From NCBI GenBank assembly GCA_964036315.1, contig OZ038517.1:14296272-14360271 (forward strand): DNA of 64,000 nt. Direction: 5' to 3'. Under the pieces are notes generated by a model, which was given only the letters and a program-made list of their open reading frames with translations, did no database searches and was not told the DNA's origin. Position numbers and translations under genes: made by a program. The stretch comes from Acanthosepion esculentum (taxonomy: Eukaryota > Mollusca > Cephalopoda > Sepiida > Sepiidae). Below, one piece after another: positions 32,691-42,086 of the stretch; position 1 is the stretch's first letter, and every line of letters starts with the position of its first letter.

Positions 32691-33220
32691 AATATACAGC
32701 CAGGTATCTGTCTATATCTCTGAGATGAGGTATTATGATTATTTGCATTATTTACATTATTCGAACTGTTACCCACATCTTCATTGCCATATTCATAACG
32801 TTTCGGACATTGTACTCTCCGGCCTTCTTCAGGTGATTGGATCTCTGAGATGAGGTATTATGATTACTTGCATTATTTACATTATTCAAACTGTTATCCT
32901 CATCTTCATTGCCATATTCACAACGTTTCGGCCGGTGTACGCCCCGGCCTTCTTCATAGACGAATAAAAACGTTGGTTAGACCCAGTGACTTGTGAGTTC
33001 AATACCAGGCCACAGCAGTGGTGAACCAAAATCTTAGATAGTTGAGTTAAAGGGAATTAACTGAGACCTCCGGAAGAGGCATGGCACGTGGAGCTAGAAC
33101 AATCTACCCCGGGTGGACGAAATACAGAGTTCGATTCTAAATTCCAATCGCCTGAAGAAGGCCGGAGCGTACAACGGCTGAAACATTGTGACTATGGCAA
33201 TGAAGATGAGGATAAATAAT
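32690..33220. mobile_element. Composite inverted element, second copy
   Basis: The layout is the same as at 28960-30060. Reverse-oriented arm units lie near 32745-32840 and 32880-32955, then the tRNA-like core (GACGTTGG-type start degraded, GTGAGTTCAATACCAGGCC kept) at about 32960-33100, then AACAATCTACCCCGG and a forward arm (GAAGAAGGCCGGAGCGTACA) near 33155. This copy has one forward arm where the first has three. Confidence 0.7.
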
Positions 33221-33235
33221 GCGAGTAACCCAGGT

Positions 33236-33750
33236 ATTAAATAAAAGTTCTGATTGGTATTCCCAAGGAAAGACAACACCCATGATAGGTGAAGGGAATG
33301 AAAATATACACCCAGAGATTAGATCCGCCCTGATGCTGTGTCGCCTTGACGTAGTAGTACGCCTTGCATGCTTCAACGACCCCCAGAGCTATGTAGACAC
33401 AGGCTTCAGTCCTTAGCAGGTCCAACCAAGCTCAACAGGTCTGTGGGGGAGGAGCCAGACGAAAGACACACCCTGGACCTCCAGGTTGGGGGTTGTGCAG
33501 TAGGCTAACAACCTATTCAGTTAAAAACTAGCTTGTTACAGAAACCTCAGTGATATCTTCAAACAACGACATGGCCGATGAAGAGTCCTCCAAAGTGGAG
33601 CGTATAACGCATGCTGGTGAAAATTCCCCGGGAAGGCAGCCGGCTCAACATGGGCGGGGCTGAAGGGATCGTCCGGAACCGCATCCGCTGGAGAGGTGTT
33701 GTTGCGACCCAAGGAATTAAAAGGCATGATGAATATCGGTACTATTATCC
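33236..33750 (+). mobile_element. RTE-type LINE 3' region remnant
   Basis: 33600-33745, with frame changes, reads like a second copy of the LINE C-terminus at 33853-34215. AGGCAGCCGGC, ACATGGG, CCGCATC and AAGGCATGATGAAT occur in the same order. 33280-33540 holds the associated GC-richer non-coding stretch (TGTCGCCTTGACGTAGTAGT, GCCAGACGAAAGACACACCC). Confidence 0.55.
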
Positions 33751-33852
33751 TCATCTTTGTTGTTGCTATAACAACATTTCGGTCGTTATGCCCTCCGGCC
33801 TTCCTTAAGTGTATATCGATCTGGGTAACCTACAGGGAATTCTGAACTGAAC

Positions 33853-34215
33853 CCTTCAGATATTTACCAACCGATGTCTCAGGAACATCCTCAATATCAG
33901 GTGGCCGGATGTCGTCTCCAACGACCAACTGTGGGACAGGACCAGACAAGCCACAATCGAGATTGACATCAAGAAACAGGGATGGATCGACCATACAGTC
34001 CGTAAGCTTGCTTCTAGTGTCACCAGGCAGGCCCTTGACTTGAATTCACAAAAGAAGCGAAAAGTGGGTCAACTAAGACAGACATGGCGTCGAAGTGTTG
34101 ACGCAGAGGTGAAGGCAGCCGGCACGACATGGGACGGGATGAACCGCATCTGTTGTAGGGGTGCTGTTGCAGTCCTGTTTCCCAAGGAAACAAGAGGCAT
34201 AATGAATGAATGAGA
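33853..34215 (+). pseudogene. RTE-type LINE reverse transcriptase C-terminal remnant
   Basis: A long open stretch encodes FTNRCLRNILNIRWPDVVSN, QLWDRTRQATIEIDIKKQGW, IDHTVRKLASSVTRQALDLN, KKRKVGQLRQTWRRSVDAEV and KAAGTTWDGMNRI. The CLR.IL.IRWPD...LW.RT.Q..IE..I..R.W.WIGHTLRK...R...W.R layout is the C-terminal region of RTE/BovB-type LINE proteins. The RT core is absent (5'-truncated) and the frame is intact to its end near 34200. Confidence 0.75.
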
Positions 34216-34491
34216 GATTAGATACTGACTCCCGTTCAATTTTGCACGTGATAAAAACTTGAGTCAAACTGAAATCACCTTTGGCCAAATAAGAATCATG
34301 AAAGAAATCCGAATAAATCGTTATATAATACTAAAAACACTTTGTTTCTGACATGAACTCTGGAGTGTTTAGTGGCCAAAGTTTTGTTATAAAGACACCC
34401 AGGATAAGGACGTTGGTCCTGAGAAAAATCAATGTATAAAAATAATAATAATACACCAGAAATTAAAAATAAAAAAAAATAAAACGTTTCC

Positions 34492-35424
34492 CTAAATCAT
34501 ACAGCTTTCGTCTGGCATTTCAACTTTTGCGTAAAAGTCTTTCATGGCGTCGTATGTTGGCGTACACAAGCAGACGATAATTTTAGGGTAGTCACATTTT
34601 TTTGCTGGTTTGCTATTGGTGAAATGGTTTGTATGAATTACAGCCACATTGAGCTTTTTTGCTAAAATACCCGTTATGTACACATCTTCAATCCAAAAAC
34701 GTTTCTCAAGTCTGTCCGTTTCCAACAGGGTTTCAATCAAATTGCCCGTCATGAGGTAGCTGTAACTTTGCAAGTATCGGGGATATTCTTTTTCGACGTA
34801 TTCATCAGTCGATACATACCACGCCGACTTCTTATCTCTCTCTGGCACTGTCTTCTCCGTTACTTGGCCAAGCATGTATCTTTTGGCACTAATCCCTTTT
34901 ACTAGGTCAACCATTTTTGGAATGTTGACAAAAGCTTTCACGTCTGCCCTCAACAGGAACTGGACCCGAATTCCTTTATCGACGATCCATTGAAAGATCC
35001 TGAGAGACCTTAAAGATTGATTTTTGAACGAGTCAATGAAATCTAGTCGTGCGATGTCCTGATAGGTTCTCTCTTCTTCCAACAGTTTATCATTGATGCT
35101 TTTGTCATTGGACTGACTAATGAAAAACAAAAGCTGACTTTTTGAGGCCGTACTGAGGTACTGACCCCATGTCTCACGCACAGCCTTGCGCATTATTGTT
35201 TCGTCTGGCGATGAATACACAGCGGCCATTAACACCCAGAATTTCGGATCAGCGGGTTGCTGCTTAACTATACGAGGTTTCCAGGCAAGGCGTTGTTTCG
35301 TTAATTGATTCCAGATATTCACCATCCGGGGAGGAGAGGAAATATAGCTGAAGGCGGCGAAGGCTGACACCGTGATGAGGGACAGCAGCAGAAGACGACG
35401 TCGTAGATGCCGATAGGAAGTCAT
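34492..35424 (-). CDS. GT31 beta-1,3-galactosyltransferase-like protein with altered DxD motif
   Basis: 310 residues in one coding exon. The type II Golgi membrane layout shows an Arg-rich cytosolic start (residues 1-10), a hydrophobic anchor (about 11-28) and a luminal domain. GT31 landmarks are RKAVRETWGQY (79-89), SYLMTGNLIETLL (222-234) and EDVYITGILAKKL (246-258), with an N-glycosylation site NQS at 135-137 and cysteines at 277, 285, 287 and 308. The family's metal and UDP-sugar binding DDD in FLLK-x-DDD-VFVN is here FLLRADVKAFVN (156-167): the first Asp is kept, but the third position is Lys. That predicts loss of Mn2+ binding, so it may be a pseudoenzyme or a recently decayed copy, although the frame is intact. 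Eight bases before the ATG, on the coding strand, a pyrimidine tract ends in CCCAG, a plausible acceptor for a 5' UTR intron. The next repeats are LINE tails on both sides. Substrate not predictable. Confidence 0.85.
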   Translation of the reverse strand: MTSYRHLRRRLLLLSLITVSAFAAFSYISSPPRMVNIWNQLTKQRLAWKPRIVKQQPADPKFWVLMAAVYSSPDETIMRKAVRETWGQYLSTASKSQLLFFISQSNDKSINDKLLEEERTYQDIARLDFIDSFKNQSLRSLRIFQWIVDKGIRVQFLLRADVKAFVNIPKMVDLVKGISAKRYMLGQVTEKTVPERDKKSAWYVSTDEYVEKEYPRYLQSYSYLMTGNLIETLLETDRLEKRFWIEDVYITGILAKKLNVAVIHTNHFTNSKPAKKCDYPKIIVCLCTPTYDAMKDFYAKVEMPDESCMI

Positions 35425-35434
35425 TGTGATTTCT
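35425..35434 (-). promoter_or_regulatory. Possible splice acceptor just upstream of the GT31 start
   Basis: On the minus strand a T-rich tract runs into TATTTCCCAG, then 8 nt, then the ATG. If used, the coding region is a single exon preceded by a 5' UTR intron. Confidence 0.4.
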
Positions 35435-35494
35435 GGGAAATATAAAAAAAAGACGAAAAATCATTTTTTTATAATCTTCAAAAACGTTATTTCT

Positions 35495-35555
35495 TTGAAT
35501 CATTTCATCCCAAAGCAAAAGGCAATAAAGTCACTAAGACGTAAAGAGTTACCAA
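35495..35555 (-). mobile_element. LINE tail fragment, reverse orientation
   Basis: CATTTCATCCCAAAGCAAAAGGCAATAAAG..ACTAAGACGTAAAGAGTTACC is the reverse complement of the shared LINE tail. Confidence 0.6.
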
Positions 35556-35614
35556 CTGCTAAAGGATGAGAAAGATATACTACAAAGGAGAAAGAACAAT
35601 AAAAGAACAAGAAT

Positions 35615-36300
35615 TAAGAAGACAGTAGATTACGATTGACATTGCATTTAAATTTTTGAAGATCAAAATTGACTGGAAAGCAAGAAGCCGGAAGAGAGTT
35701 CCACAAGTGAAAATTGAGTGAGAACAATAGAAGAGTAATCAGGAAGACAGAAGATAACGATAGACATTGCATTTCAATTTTTGAAGATCAAAGTTGAGAG
35801 GAAAGCAAGAAGCCGGAAGAGAGTTCCACAAGCGAAAATTGAGTGAGAACAATAGAAGAGTAATCAGGAAGACAGTAGATAACGATTGACATTGCATTTC
35901 AATTTTTGAAGATCAAAGTTGAATGGAAAGCAAGAAGCCGGAAGAGAGTTCCACAAGCGAAAATTGAGTGAGAACAATAGAAGAGTAATCAGGAAGACAG
36001 TAGATAACGATTGACATTGCATTTCAATTTTTGAAGATCAAAGTTGAGAGGAAAGCAAGAAGCCGGAAGAGAGTTCCACAAGCGAAAATTGAGTGAGAAC
36101 AATAGAAGAGTAATCAGGAAGACAGTAGATAACGATTGACATTGCATTTCAATTTTTGAAGATCAAAGTTGAGAGGAAAGCAAGAAGCCGGAAGAGAGTT
36201 CCACAAGCGAAAATTGAGTGAGAACAATAGAAGAGTAATCAGGAAGACAGTAGATAACGATTGACATTGAAAGCAAGAAGCCGGGTGAGAGTTCTACAAG
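35615..36300. repeat. 125-bp minisatellite, about 5.3 copies
   Basis: CAAGAAGCCGGAAGAGAGTT begins at 35681, 35806, 35931, 36056 and 36181, an exact 125-bp period. Units are 95% or more alike, and the last one is cut short by a deletion near 36270. Confidence 0.95.
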
Positions 36301-36354
36301 CAAGAAGTGTGATTCAACAAGGGTTGACATGTAAAATCAAACATTCTTTCTTAT

Positions 36355-36480
36355 CGTAGGATAATGATTAACCAGGCTGGTCTGGTTAATTATTACTAGT
36401 GAGTTTTATCTTCACTAGGTGCCACATAAAAAATTAGCATTAAATAAGCCAACAAGGGTTTACATGTAAATCAACCAACA
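36355..36480 (+). mobile_element. tRNA-derived SINE, copy related to 1780-2155
   Basis: It shares ATGATTAACCAGGCT, TTTTATCTTCACTAGGTGCC, TTAGCATTAAATAA and AACAAGGGTTxACATGTAAA with the intronic SINE. Box B is degraded. Confidence 0.6.
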
Positions 36481-36947
36481 AAAAATAAATAATAAATAAA
36501 AATAAAACGACTGCCTCATTATTTGATGGTGCTCATGAAAATTGATACTAAAATAGATTGCGAATATAACCGACCTCCTTCAAAAATGCTACCCCGCATT
36601 GATTGATCGATATGTTTTTTACGGTTTATCAACCCTTTATGATTACTTATTGCTTACAGTACTTGATGTTCCAAAAATATTGACCTCGTTCGACATTGAT
36701 AAACTTTGGTGATCGAACGAGAACAGGTGTTTTCCGCGTGATTAGACTGTAGACAACCGATCTCTTAACCCCCGGGAAAATGACAGTTGACCCTCAGGCT
36801 TACTTATTAATTCTAAAGTTTCCTGGCTGGTTAACCTGGAAGGATTCGCCAATCCCAACCTTAACCATGACCGTGTGTGGCACAAGGTGATTTTTCAGCG
36901 GTGTCCTATATGCTGCAGCGCCCCAATCCCAAGTGTTATGAAGATTA

Positions 36948-37713
36948 TTTGCAGGAATCAGTTACTTTATTTGGGTTCAGATTCGCGACTACTACTACTA
37001 CCAGCTACAGGTAAAATTACAGGGTAGACTGGTTTCTCTAGACTTGAGGCGAATCTTGGCTAAGATAACAACAATCTGCCGTGTCCCTTCAGGACATCGA
37101 CAGTCATGGCTCTCCACAATTTCCTGTCCTTTTATCTCTTAATAAAAGTTGTCTCCAAAATCTTGTTCCGCCATTCACTCATTCGCCAAGTATTTAATGC
37201 TTTGCTTTCCTCTGTCTCGCTTACCTTCAATCTGTCTTGTGAGTATCAAATTTTCTAATCCCTCTTTTCTCATGTGCTCCATAAATTTCAACTGTCTCTT
37301 CTTGATGTTAAGTAGAAATGTCCTTTTTGTTGCCGTTGTCTCTAGAACTTCGAGGTGGCTCAATTGTTCGGGTTATGCCATTCTCAGCATCCTTCTGTAG
37401 AACCACATTTCTGTTGCTTCACGTCTCTTCTTCATCTATATGGGGATTGTTCAGCATTTACTGCCATAGCAGTGGACTGATACTACATAACAATTCAGTA
37501 CTCTTTTCTTTATTTGTAAGAATCTTTTTCTGTTTCTTAATACTTTGCTCAGCTTTTGGAAGGCATCTTTATGCTGGAAATTATTTTCAGGAATCATTTA
37601 TTCTATAATTGCTTTATTTGGGTTCAGTCTCACTATGACTAGTACTACTATTCCAGGCTACAGGTAAAATTATAGGATAAACTTGTCTCTCTAGCCTTGA
37701 AGCGAATCTATTA
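36948..37713. repeat. ~110-bp direct repeats bracketing a LINE remnant
   Basis: CAGGAATCA..CTTTATTTGGGTTCAG..ACTACTA..CAG(C/G)CTACAGGTAAAATTA..AGACT occurs at about 36948-37054 and 37578-37713. Between them lies the RTE-type fragment. Either a duplication or the ends of an unrecognised element. Confidence 0.65.
37075..37500 (-). pseudogene. RTE-type LINE C-terminal remnant, reverse strand
   Basis: The minus strand encodes EATEMWFYRRMLRMA, then a frame change, LNIKKRQLKFMEHMRKEGLE, NLILTRQIEGKRDRGKQSI, and finally KDRKLWRAMTVDVLKGHGR near 37085-37120. This is the RR-x-L-x-F-x-H..RK-x-GLENL..GK..RGRQR...DR..W..M..DV..GHG tail of RTE-like LINE proteins. Truncated at the 5' side. Confidence 0.75.
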
Positions 37714-37876
37714 CATGTCTTCCCCCTCTCTCCCTCTACTCTTCTCTCACTTATTTGAGAATATATTCACATTGTCTGCCCAAAAACTCTGGTTCAGAAA
37801 CCCTAGCCTCTTATCTGTATTCTCATTTAAGAGTGTTGGCAAGCGTAGGCGTAATTAAATCAGTTCTTTCTGTTAC

Positions 37877-38116
37877 CGTCCTGGGTAAGACGATAAACTA
37901 CGTCCGCGTCCTGGGTATGACGATAAACTGCATCCGCGTCCTGGGTAAGACGATAAACTGCATCCGCGTCCTGGGTAAGACGATAAACTACATCCGCGTC
38001 CTGGGTAAGACGATAAACTACATCCGCGTCCTGGGTAAGACGATAAACTACATCAGCGTCCTGGGTAAGACCGATAAACTACATCCACGTCCTGAGTATG
38101 ACGATAAACTACATCC
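37877..38116. repeat. 30-bp minisatellite, array 1 (about 8 copies)
   Basis: GTCCTGGGTAAGACGATAAA units at 30-bp spacing, one of them 31 bp because of an inserted C (AAGACCGAT). The array leads directly into a family-A SINE-like body at 38092-38250. Confidence 0.95.
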
Positions 38117-38250
38117 AACAGCAAGGCCTCTGATCAGGAGGTTTTGAGGAGCATGGAACCACCTCTTAATTGCTGGTGTTCCCGGGTTCACTCTGACCCG
38201 GGTTGGTAGCACGTGTTAGGGTCCCAGCTATGGGCAAAACAGTTAACACT
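38092..38250 (+). mobile_element. SINE-like repeat, family A, copy 3 (body)
   Basis: CAGCAAGGCCTCTGATCAGG, AATTGCTGGTGTTCCCGGG and GGTAGCACGTGTTAGGGTCC match copies at 983-1268 and 13411-13768. Its head is the tandemly expanded 30-bp unit. Confidence 0.75.
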
Positions 38251-38262
38251 CAGATTACATTC

Positions 38263-38762
38263 GCATCCTGGGTATGACGATAAACTACGTCCACGTCCTG
38301 GGTATGACGATAAACTACATCCGCGTCCTGGGTATGACGATAAACTACATCCGCGTCCTGGGTATGACGATAAACTACATCCACGTCCTGGGTATGACGA
38401 TAAACTGCATCCACGTCCTGGGTATGACGATAAACTACATCCGCGTCCTGGGTATGACGATAAACTACGTCCACGTCCTGGGTATGACGATAAACTACAT
38501 CCGCGTCCTGGGTATGACGATAAACTACATCCACGTCCTGGGTATGACGATAAACTACATCCACGTCCTGGGTATGACGATAAACTACATCCACGTCCTG
38601 GGTATGACGATAAACTGCATCCGCGTCCTGGGTATGACGATAAACTACATCCACGTCCTGGGTATGACGATAAACTACATCCGCGTCCTGGGTATGACGA
38701 TAAACTACATCCGCGTCCTGGGTATGACGATAAACTACGTCCACGTCCTGGGTATGACGTCC
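38263..38762. repeat. 30-bp minisatellite, array 2 (about 16.6 copies)
   Basis: GTCCTGGGTATGACGATAAA units with exact 30-bp spacing and only G/A and A/G variation at two positions. Because 30 is a multiple of 3, several frames on both strands stay open (up to 227 codons). None is a credible gene. Confidence 0.97.
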
Positions 38763-39010
38763 AACACCAAGGCCTCTGATAATACGTTTTTGAAAAAATA
38801 TTGTTGCCAGTTGTACGTTTTTTAAGAAAAATAATATTATCAGCTATACGTTTTGAAAAAATAATATACATTTTTGAGAAAAAAATATTAACAGAAATGG
38901 ATTTTTGACAAAAAAAAAATATTACCAGGAAAAAAAAAGGTTGTCGGCATTAAATGACCCATTGAGGTTTTGATATGCCGTAAAACAAACAAACCAAACC
39001 AAACAAACAA
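38763..39010 (+). mobile_element. Family A tail after array 2
   Basis: AAGGCCTCTGATAA, then tandem ACGTTTTTxxAAAAATA-TATTxxCAG blocks and GGCATTAAATGACCCATTGA, the same ending as the other family-A copies. Confidence 0.65.
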
Positions 39011-39044
39011 ACAAAACAAACCTTTCTGCCCACCTGATTAGTTG

Positions 39045-40145
39045 GAATGGTACGCTTATTATTTAACAAAACATTTCACGGCACTGTTATCCAAAGCAGC
39101 TTGTTACTAAACTTAAATAAACATTTAGAAGTCTCGGACTCGCCAAAGCATTTGAAGAGGATTTGTGGCTCTCTGCTGGACCCACCAAAGCAAAGGTGAG
39201 GGCTGCTTTCTTGCCCTGAAACCATGCAGTTAATCTAATGTAACAGTGGGGTCTAGGATTTGTCTTGATCTCCAATTTCTCAGGAGGAGGGTAAATGTTC
39301 GACCCTGTGTAACTGTCGTGAAATTCCCACACAGGTAATAGAGTGAATTTGCCTTGGAGATGCATCCTAGATATTTTGAAGTGCCTGAAGCCATTGTAGA
39401 TATATATATGTTATCTCACCATCAATCTGGGAGACAAAATAAACATGGATCATATGTAGTTACGTCCATGCGTACCGGTCATACGAATTTGAAAAGGATT
39501 TAATTTCGTCACATGGAAACATAATTCCTATAGGACACATCTGGCAGCCTTGAATGCATGTACATGTATATATTGACGTACATATATATCTCAAAAACTA
39601 AAGGCGGTAAGTGAAAACGGATTTCGCATGTGAAATCGGCACTTCAAAATTAGGTTAGAACAAGTACTTTTATGCTTGCCTAAATTTCTTTGAAAACCAC
39701 TGATTTTTCAAAACATTTCACGGCACCATGACCCGCTCAGTCACATGAAACGTCACCCAGTGTAAGTCAGCTAACTCCGACACTTGTCAGTTTAACAAAT
39801 ACATGTGCCGGCAAGACTAAATTCATTTCTTCAATTTTCCACCGACCTAACACGGTATGACACGATTATTATTTTTCAAATAATTTTATCCTATTACGCT
39901 CGTCCAACAACCTCCTTCAGTAGTCGTTTACCTTGAATAGGTCTTGAACCTTGCACTGGGTGAACAGTAAGCAATCGTAGGTGTCATTAAAAGATTTCTT
40001 TCCATTAACCCCCACCCATCTAGCACGATCATAATTTGGAATGGTACGCTCATTATTTGTCAAAACATTTCACCTCACTGTTATTCAAACCAGAATGTTT
40101 ACTAAACTTATATAAACATTTATAAGTGTATGATTCGCCAAACAT
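39045..40145. repeat. Direct ~95-bp repeats about 1 kb apart, otherwise unassigned
   Basis: GGTACGCTTATTATTTAACAAAACATTTCAC..CTGTTATxCAAA..TTACTAAACTTA.ATAAACATTT at 39050-39140 recurs at 40040-40145, and AAAACATTTCACGGCAC also appears at 39710. Nothing coding is recognisable in 39150-40400. Confidence 0.6.
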
Positions 40146-40403
40146 TGATTATTCCTGTCACATTGGTCTGGTGATTCTGTTGTGTATTAAGTACGATTTA
40201 CTGTGTGAAAATACTTGGTTATTATAATATAGGCTTCGACCTCTTATATTATATAAATTGTAATAATCATAGGGAATGTATTTACTAAAATTTTAAAATA
40301 CGTGAACCAACTATAAGGAAATAATTATTATTTACCATTTTATAAAGTTTGAATCGACTGGCAATTAGCCGATGTTTTGCCAAACATTCAAAGAAACAAT
40401 ATA

Positions 40404-41982
40404 ACAGTGAGGTGAAACAAGTATTTGGACAGTAAAAAAATGGATTTAGGATCATATATTGAAAGAAAAGCATTGTCTAAAGCTCACAATATATTCCTAA
40501 AACAATTATAAATGCAAATAAACAGCAAAAATAAATTATTTGACACGTATATATATTTTATATACAAATTATTAAAACAGGTAGTGAAAAAAGTATTTGG
40601 ACAGAATATAAATTATGCTTTAAATGTGTTTAATATTTACTTGGTCTTCCTTCATTTGCAACCACAGCTCTCAGTCTGTTCCTGTAGCTCTCTACAAGCG
40701 CCTGGCATGATTTGGTGGGAATTTTAGCCCACTCTTCTGTAAAAACTTTCAATTCACTGAGGTTCTTTGGTCGCCGTTCACGAATCTGATTCTTCAGTGT
40801 TCTCCAAAGATTCTCTATTGGATTCATGTCCGGCGATCGGCTGGGCCATGTCAACACGTTGATTTTATTTTGAAGCCATGCACGTGTTGTTTTGGTTGTA
40901 TGTTTCGCATCGTTGTCCTGTTGAAAAACCCAATCTAGTCCACGTTCTAATTTCTCAACTGATGACTGCAAGCAATCTTCTAAAATCTGAATATATTTGG
41001 CTGCATTCATTGTGCCCTCAATAATTTTCAGTTGTCCCGTACCATTATATGCAAAGCATCCCCAAACCATAATGCTACCGCCTCCGTGCTTCACAGTGGG
41101 GATGGTGTTCTTTTGATTGAAGGCTGTTCCATCCTTTCTCCAAACATGGGTAGCATCGTTGTGGCCATAAAGTTCAATCTTGCTTTCACCAGACCATAAA
41201 ATGTGCTTATAATAGCCATCAGGCTTTTGTAAATTAGTTTTGGCAAATTCAAGTCTGGATTTTAAATGACGTTTTTTTAGCAATGGGGTTTTGCGAGGAG
41301 ACCGAGATTTTAATTGTTGTCGATGAAGTTCAGAACTTATGGTCCTCTTGCATACGTGAGATCCTGCATTGCTGAGATCTTTTTGAAGTTCTCTCCGAGT
41401 CACAAAAGGGTCATTTTTTACTCGCCGTACTATTTTCCGTGAACATTTTTGTGATATTTTGCGCGGTGCACCTGTTCTTGGCATATTTTCATGAGTACCG
41501 AAGGCTTTCCATTTCTTAATTATGTACCCAACAGTGCTCACAGGTATACATAGGTCTTTAGAAATCTTACGATAGCTTTTTTTTTCTTTATGTGCAGAAA
41601 TAATCCGATCTTTAAGATCTTTCGACAGCTCTCTTTGCTTTGGCATCCTGCAGTACTGTTAGTGCGACGTCTTAGGATGAACTGACCATCAAGATAGCTA
41701 ACACCTTTAAGTAATGCACGTTCTAGACGATTCCACATTCAAGCATGAAATATACTCAAAACATTAATTTTAAACATAATTTCGGAATTGTCCAAATACT
41801 TTTTTCACTACCTGTTTTAATAATTTGTATATAAAATATATATACGTGTCAAATAATTTATTTTTGCTGTTTATTTGCATTTATAATTGTTTTACGAACA
41901 CATTGTGAGCTTTAGACAATGCTTTTCTTTCAATATATGATCCTAATTTTTTACTGTCCAAATACTTGTTTCACCTCACTGT
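40404..41982 (-). mobile_element. Complete Tc1-like transposon with IR/DR ends
   Basis: ACAGTGAGGTGAAACAAG at 40404 is mirrored by the sequence ending at 41982. The inverted repeats extend about 200 bp on each side. Each end holds two direct copies of GTGAAAxAAGTATTTGGACAG, outer at 40412-40432 and inner at 40584-40604, mirrored at 41954-41974 and about 41789-41807. This is the IR/DR layout known from fish Tc1 elements such as Sleeping Beauty. TA dinucleotides lie at both borders. The two ends are almost identical, suggesting a fairly recent insertion. Confidence 0.9.
40630..41646 (-). CDS. Tc1-like transposase, full length, first catalytic Asp replaced by Gly
   Basis: 338 residues, the usual length. 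The N-terminal paired-type DNA-binding domain has two helix-turn-helix parts (ELSKDLKDRIISAHKEKKSY; STVGYIIKKWKAFG), a GAPRKIS linker and a second recognition domain to about residue 130. Catalytic DDE core: HILWSGESKIELYG (148-161), VFQQDNDAKH (240-249, Asp244) and SPDMNPIENLW (271-281, Glu278), a DD34E spacing. The glycine-rich KHGGGSIMVWGCF box is at 187-199. At residue 153 the invariant Asp of W-S-D-E is Gly (GGT, one transition from GAT), so the protein should bind its ends but not cut. The frame has no stop or frameshift. It is flanked by its own inverted repeats. Confidence 0.92.
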   Translation of the reverse strand: MPKQRELSKDLKDRIISAHKEKKSYRKISKDLCIPVSTVGYIIKKWKAFGTHENMPRTGAPRKISQKCSRKIVRRVKNDPFVTRRELQKDLSNAGSHVCKRTISSELHRQQLKSRSPRKTPLLKKRHLKSRLEFAKTNLQKPDGYYKHILWSGESKIELYGHNDATHVWRKDGTAFNQKNTIPTVKHGGGSIMVWGCFAYNGTGQLKIIEGTMNAAKYIQILEDCLQSSVEKLERGLDWVFQQDNDAKHTTKTTRAWLQNKINVLTWPSRSPDMNPIENLWRTLKNQIRERRPKNLSELKVFTEEWAKIPTKSCQALVESYRNRLRAVVANEGRPSKY

Positions 41983-42086
41983 AATAGTATAAATTAAAAA
42001 AATCTTCTAAATGTTTCTTTTGTGGGGAAATCCTTTTTTATTATAATAAAAATTATAAATATTTGCAAGAACTAGAATTTAGTATT

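Noticed and set aside
37075..37713. LTR retrotransposon with ~110-bp LTRs around an RT fragment
   Set aside because: The enclosed RT is of RTE (non-LTR) type and truncated, and the repeats lack TG...CA ends, so simple duplication is more likely.
38188..38871. Long proline/glycine/tyrosine-rich repeat frames of 164-227 codons
   Set aside because: A 30-bp minisatellite keeps every stop-free frame open on both strands. Four overlapping frames cannot all be genes, and the array derives from a SINE-like head.
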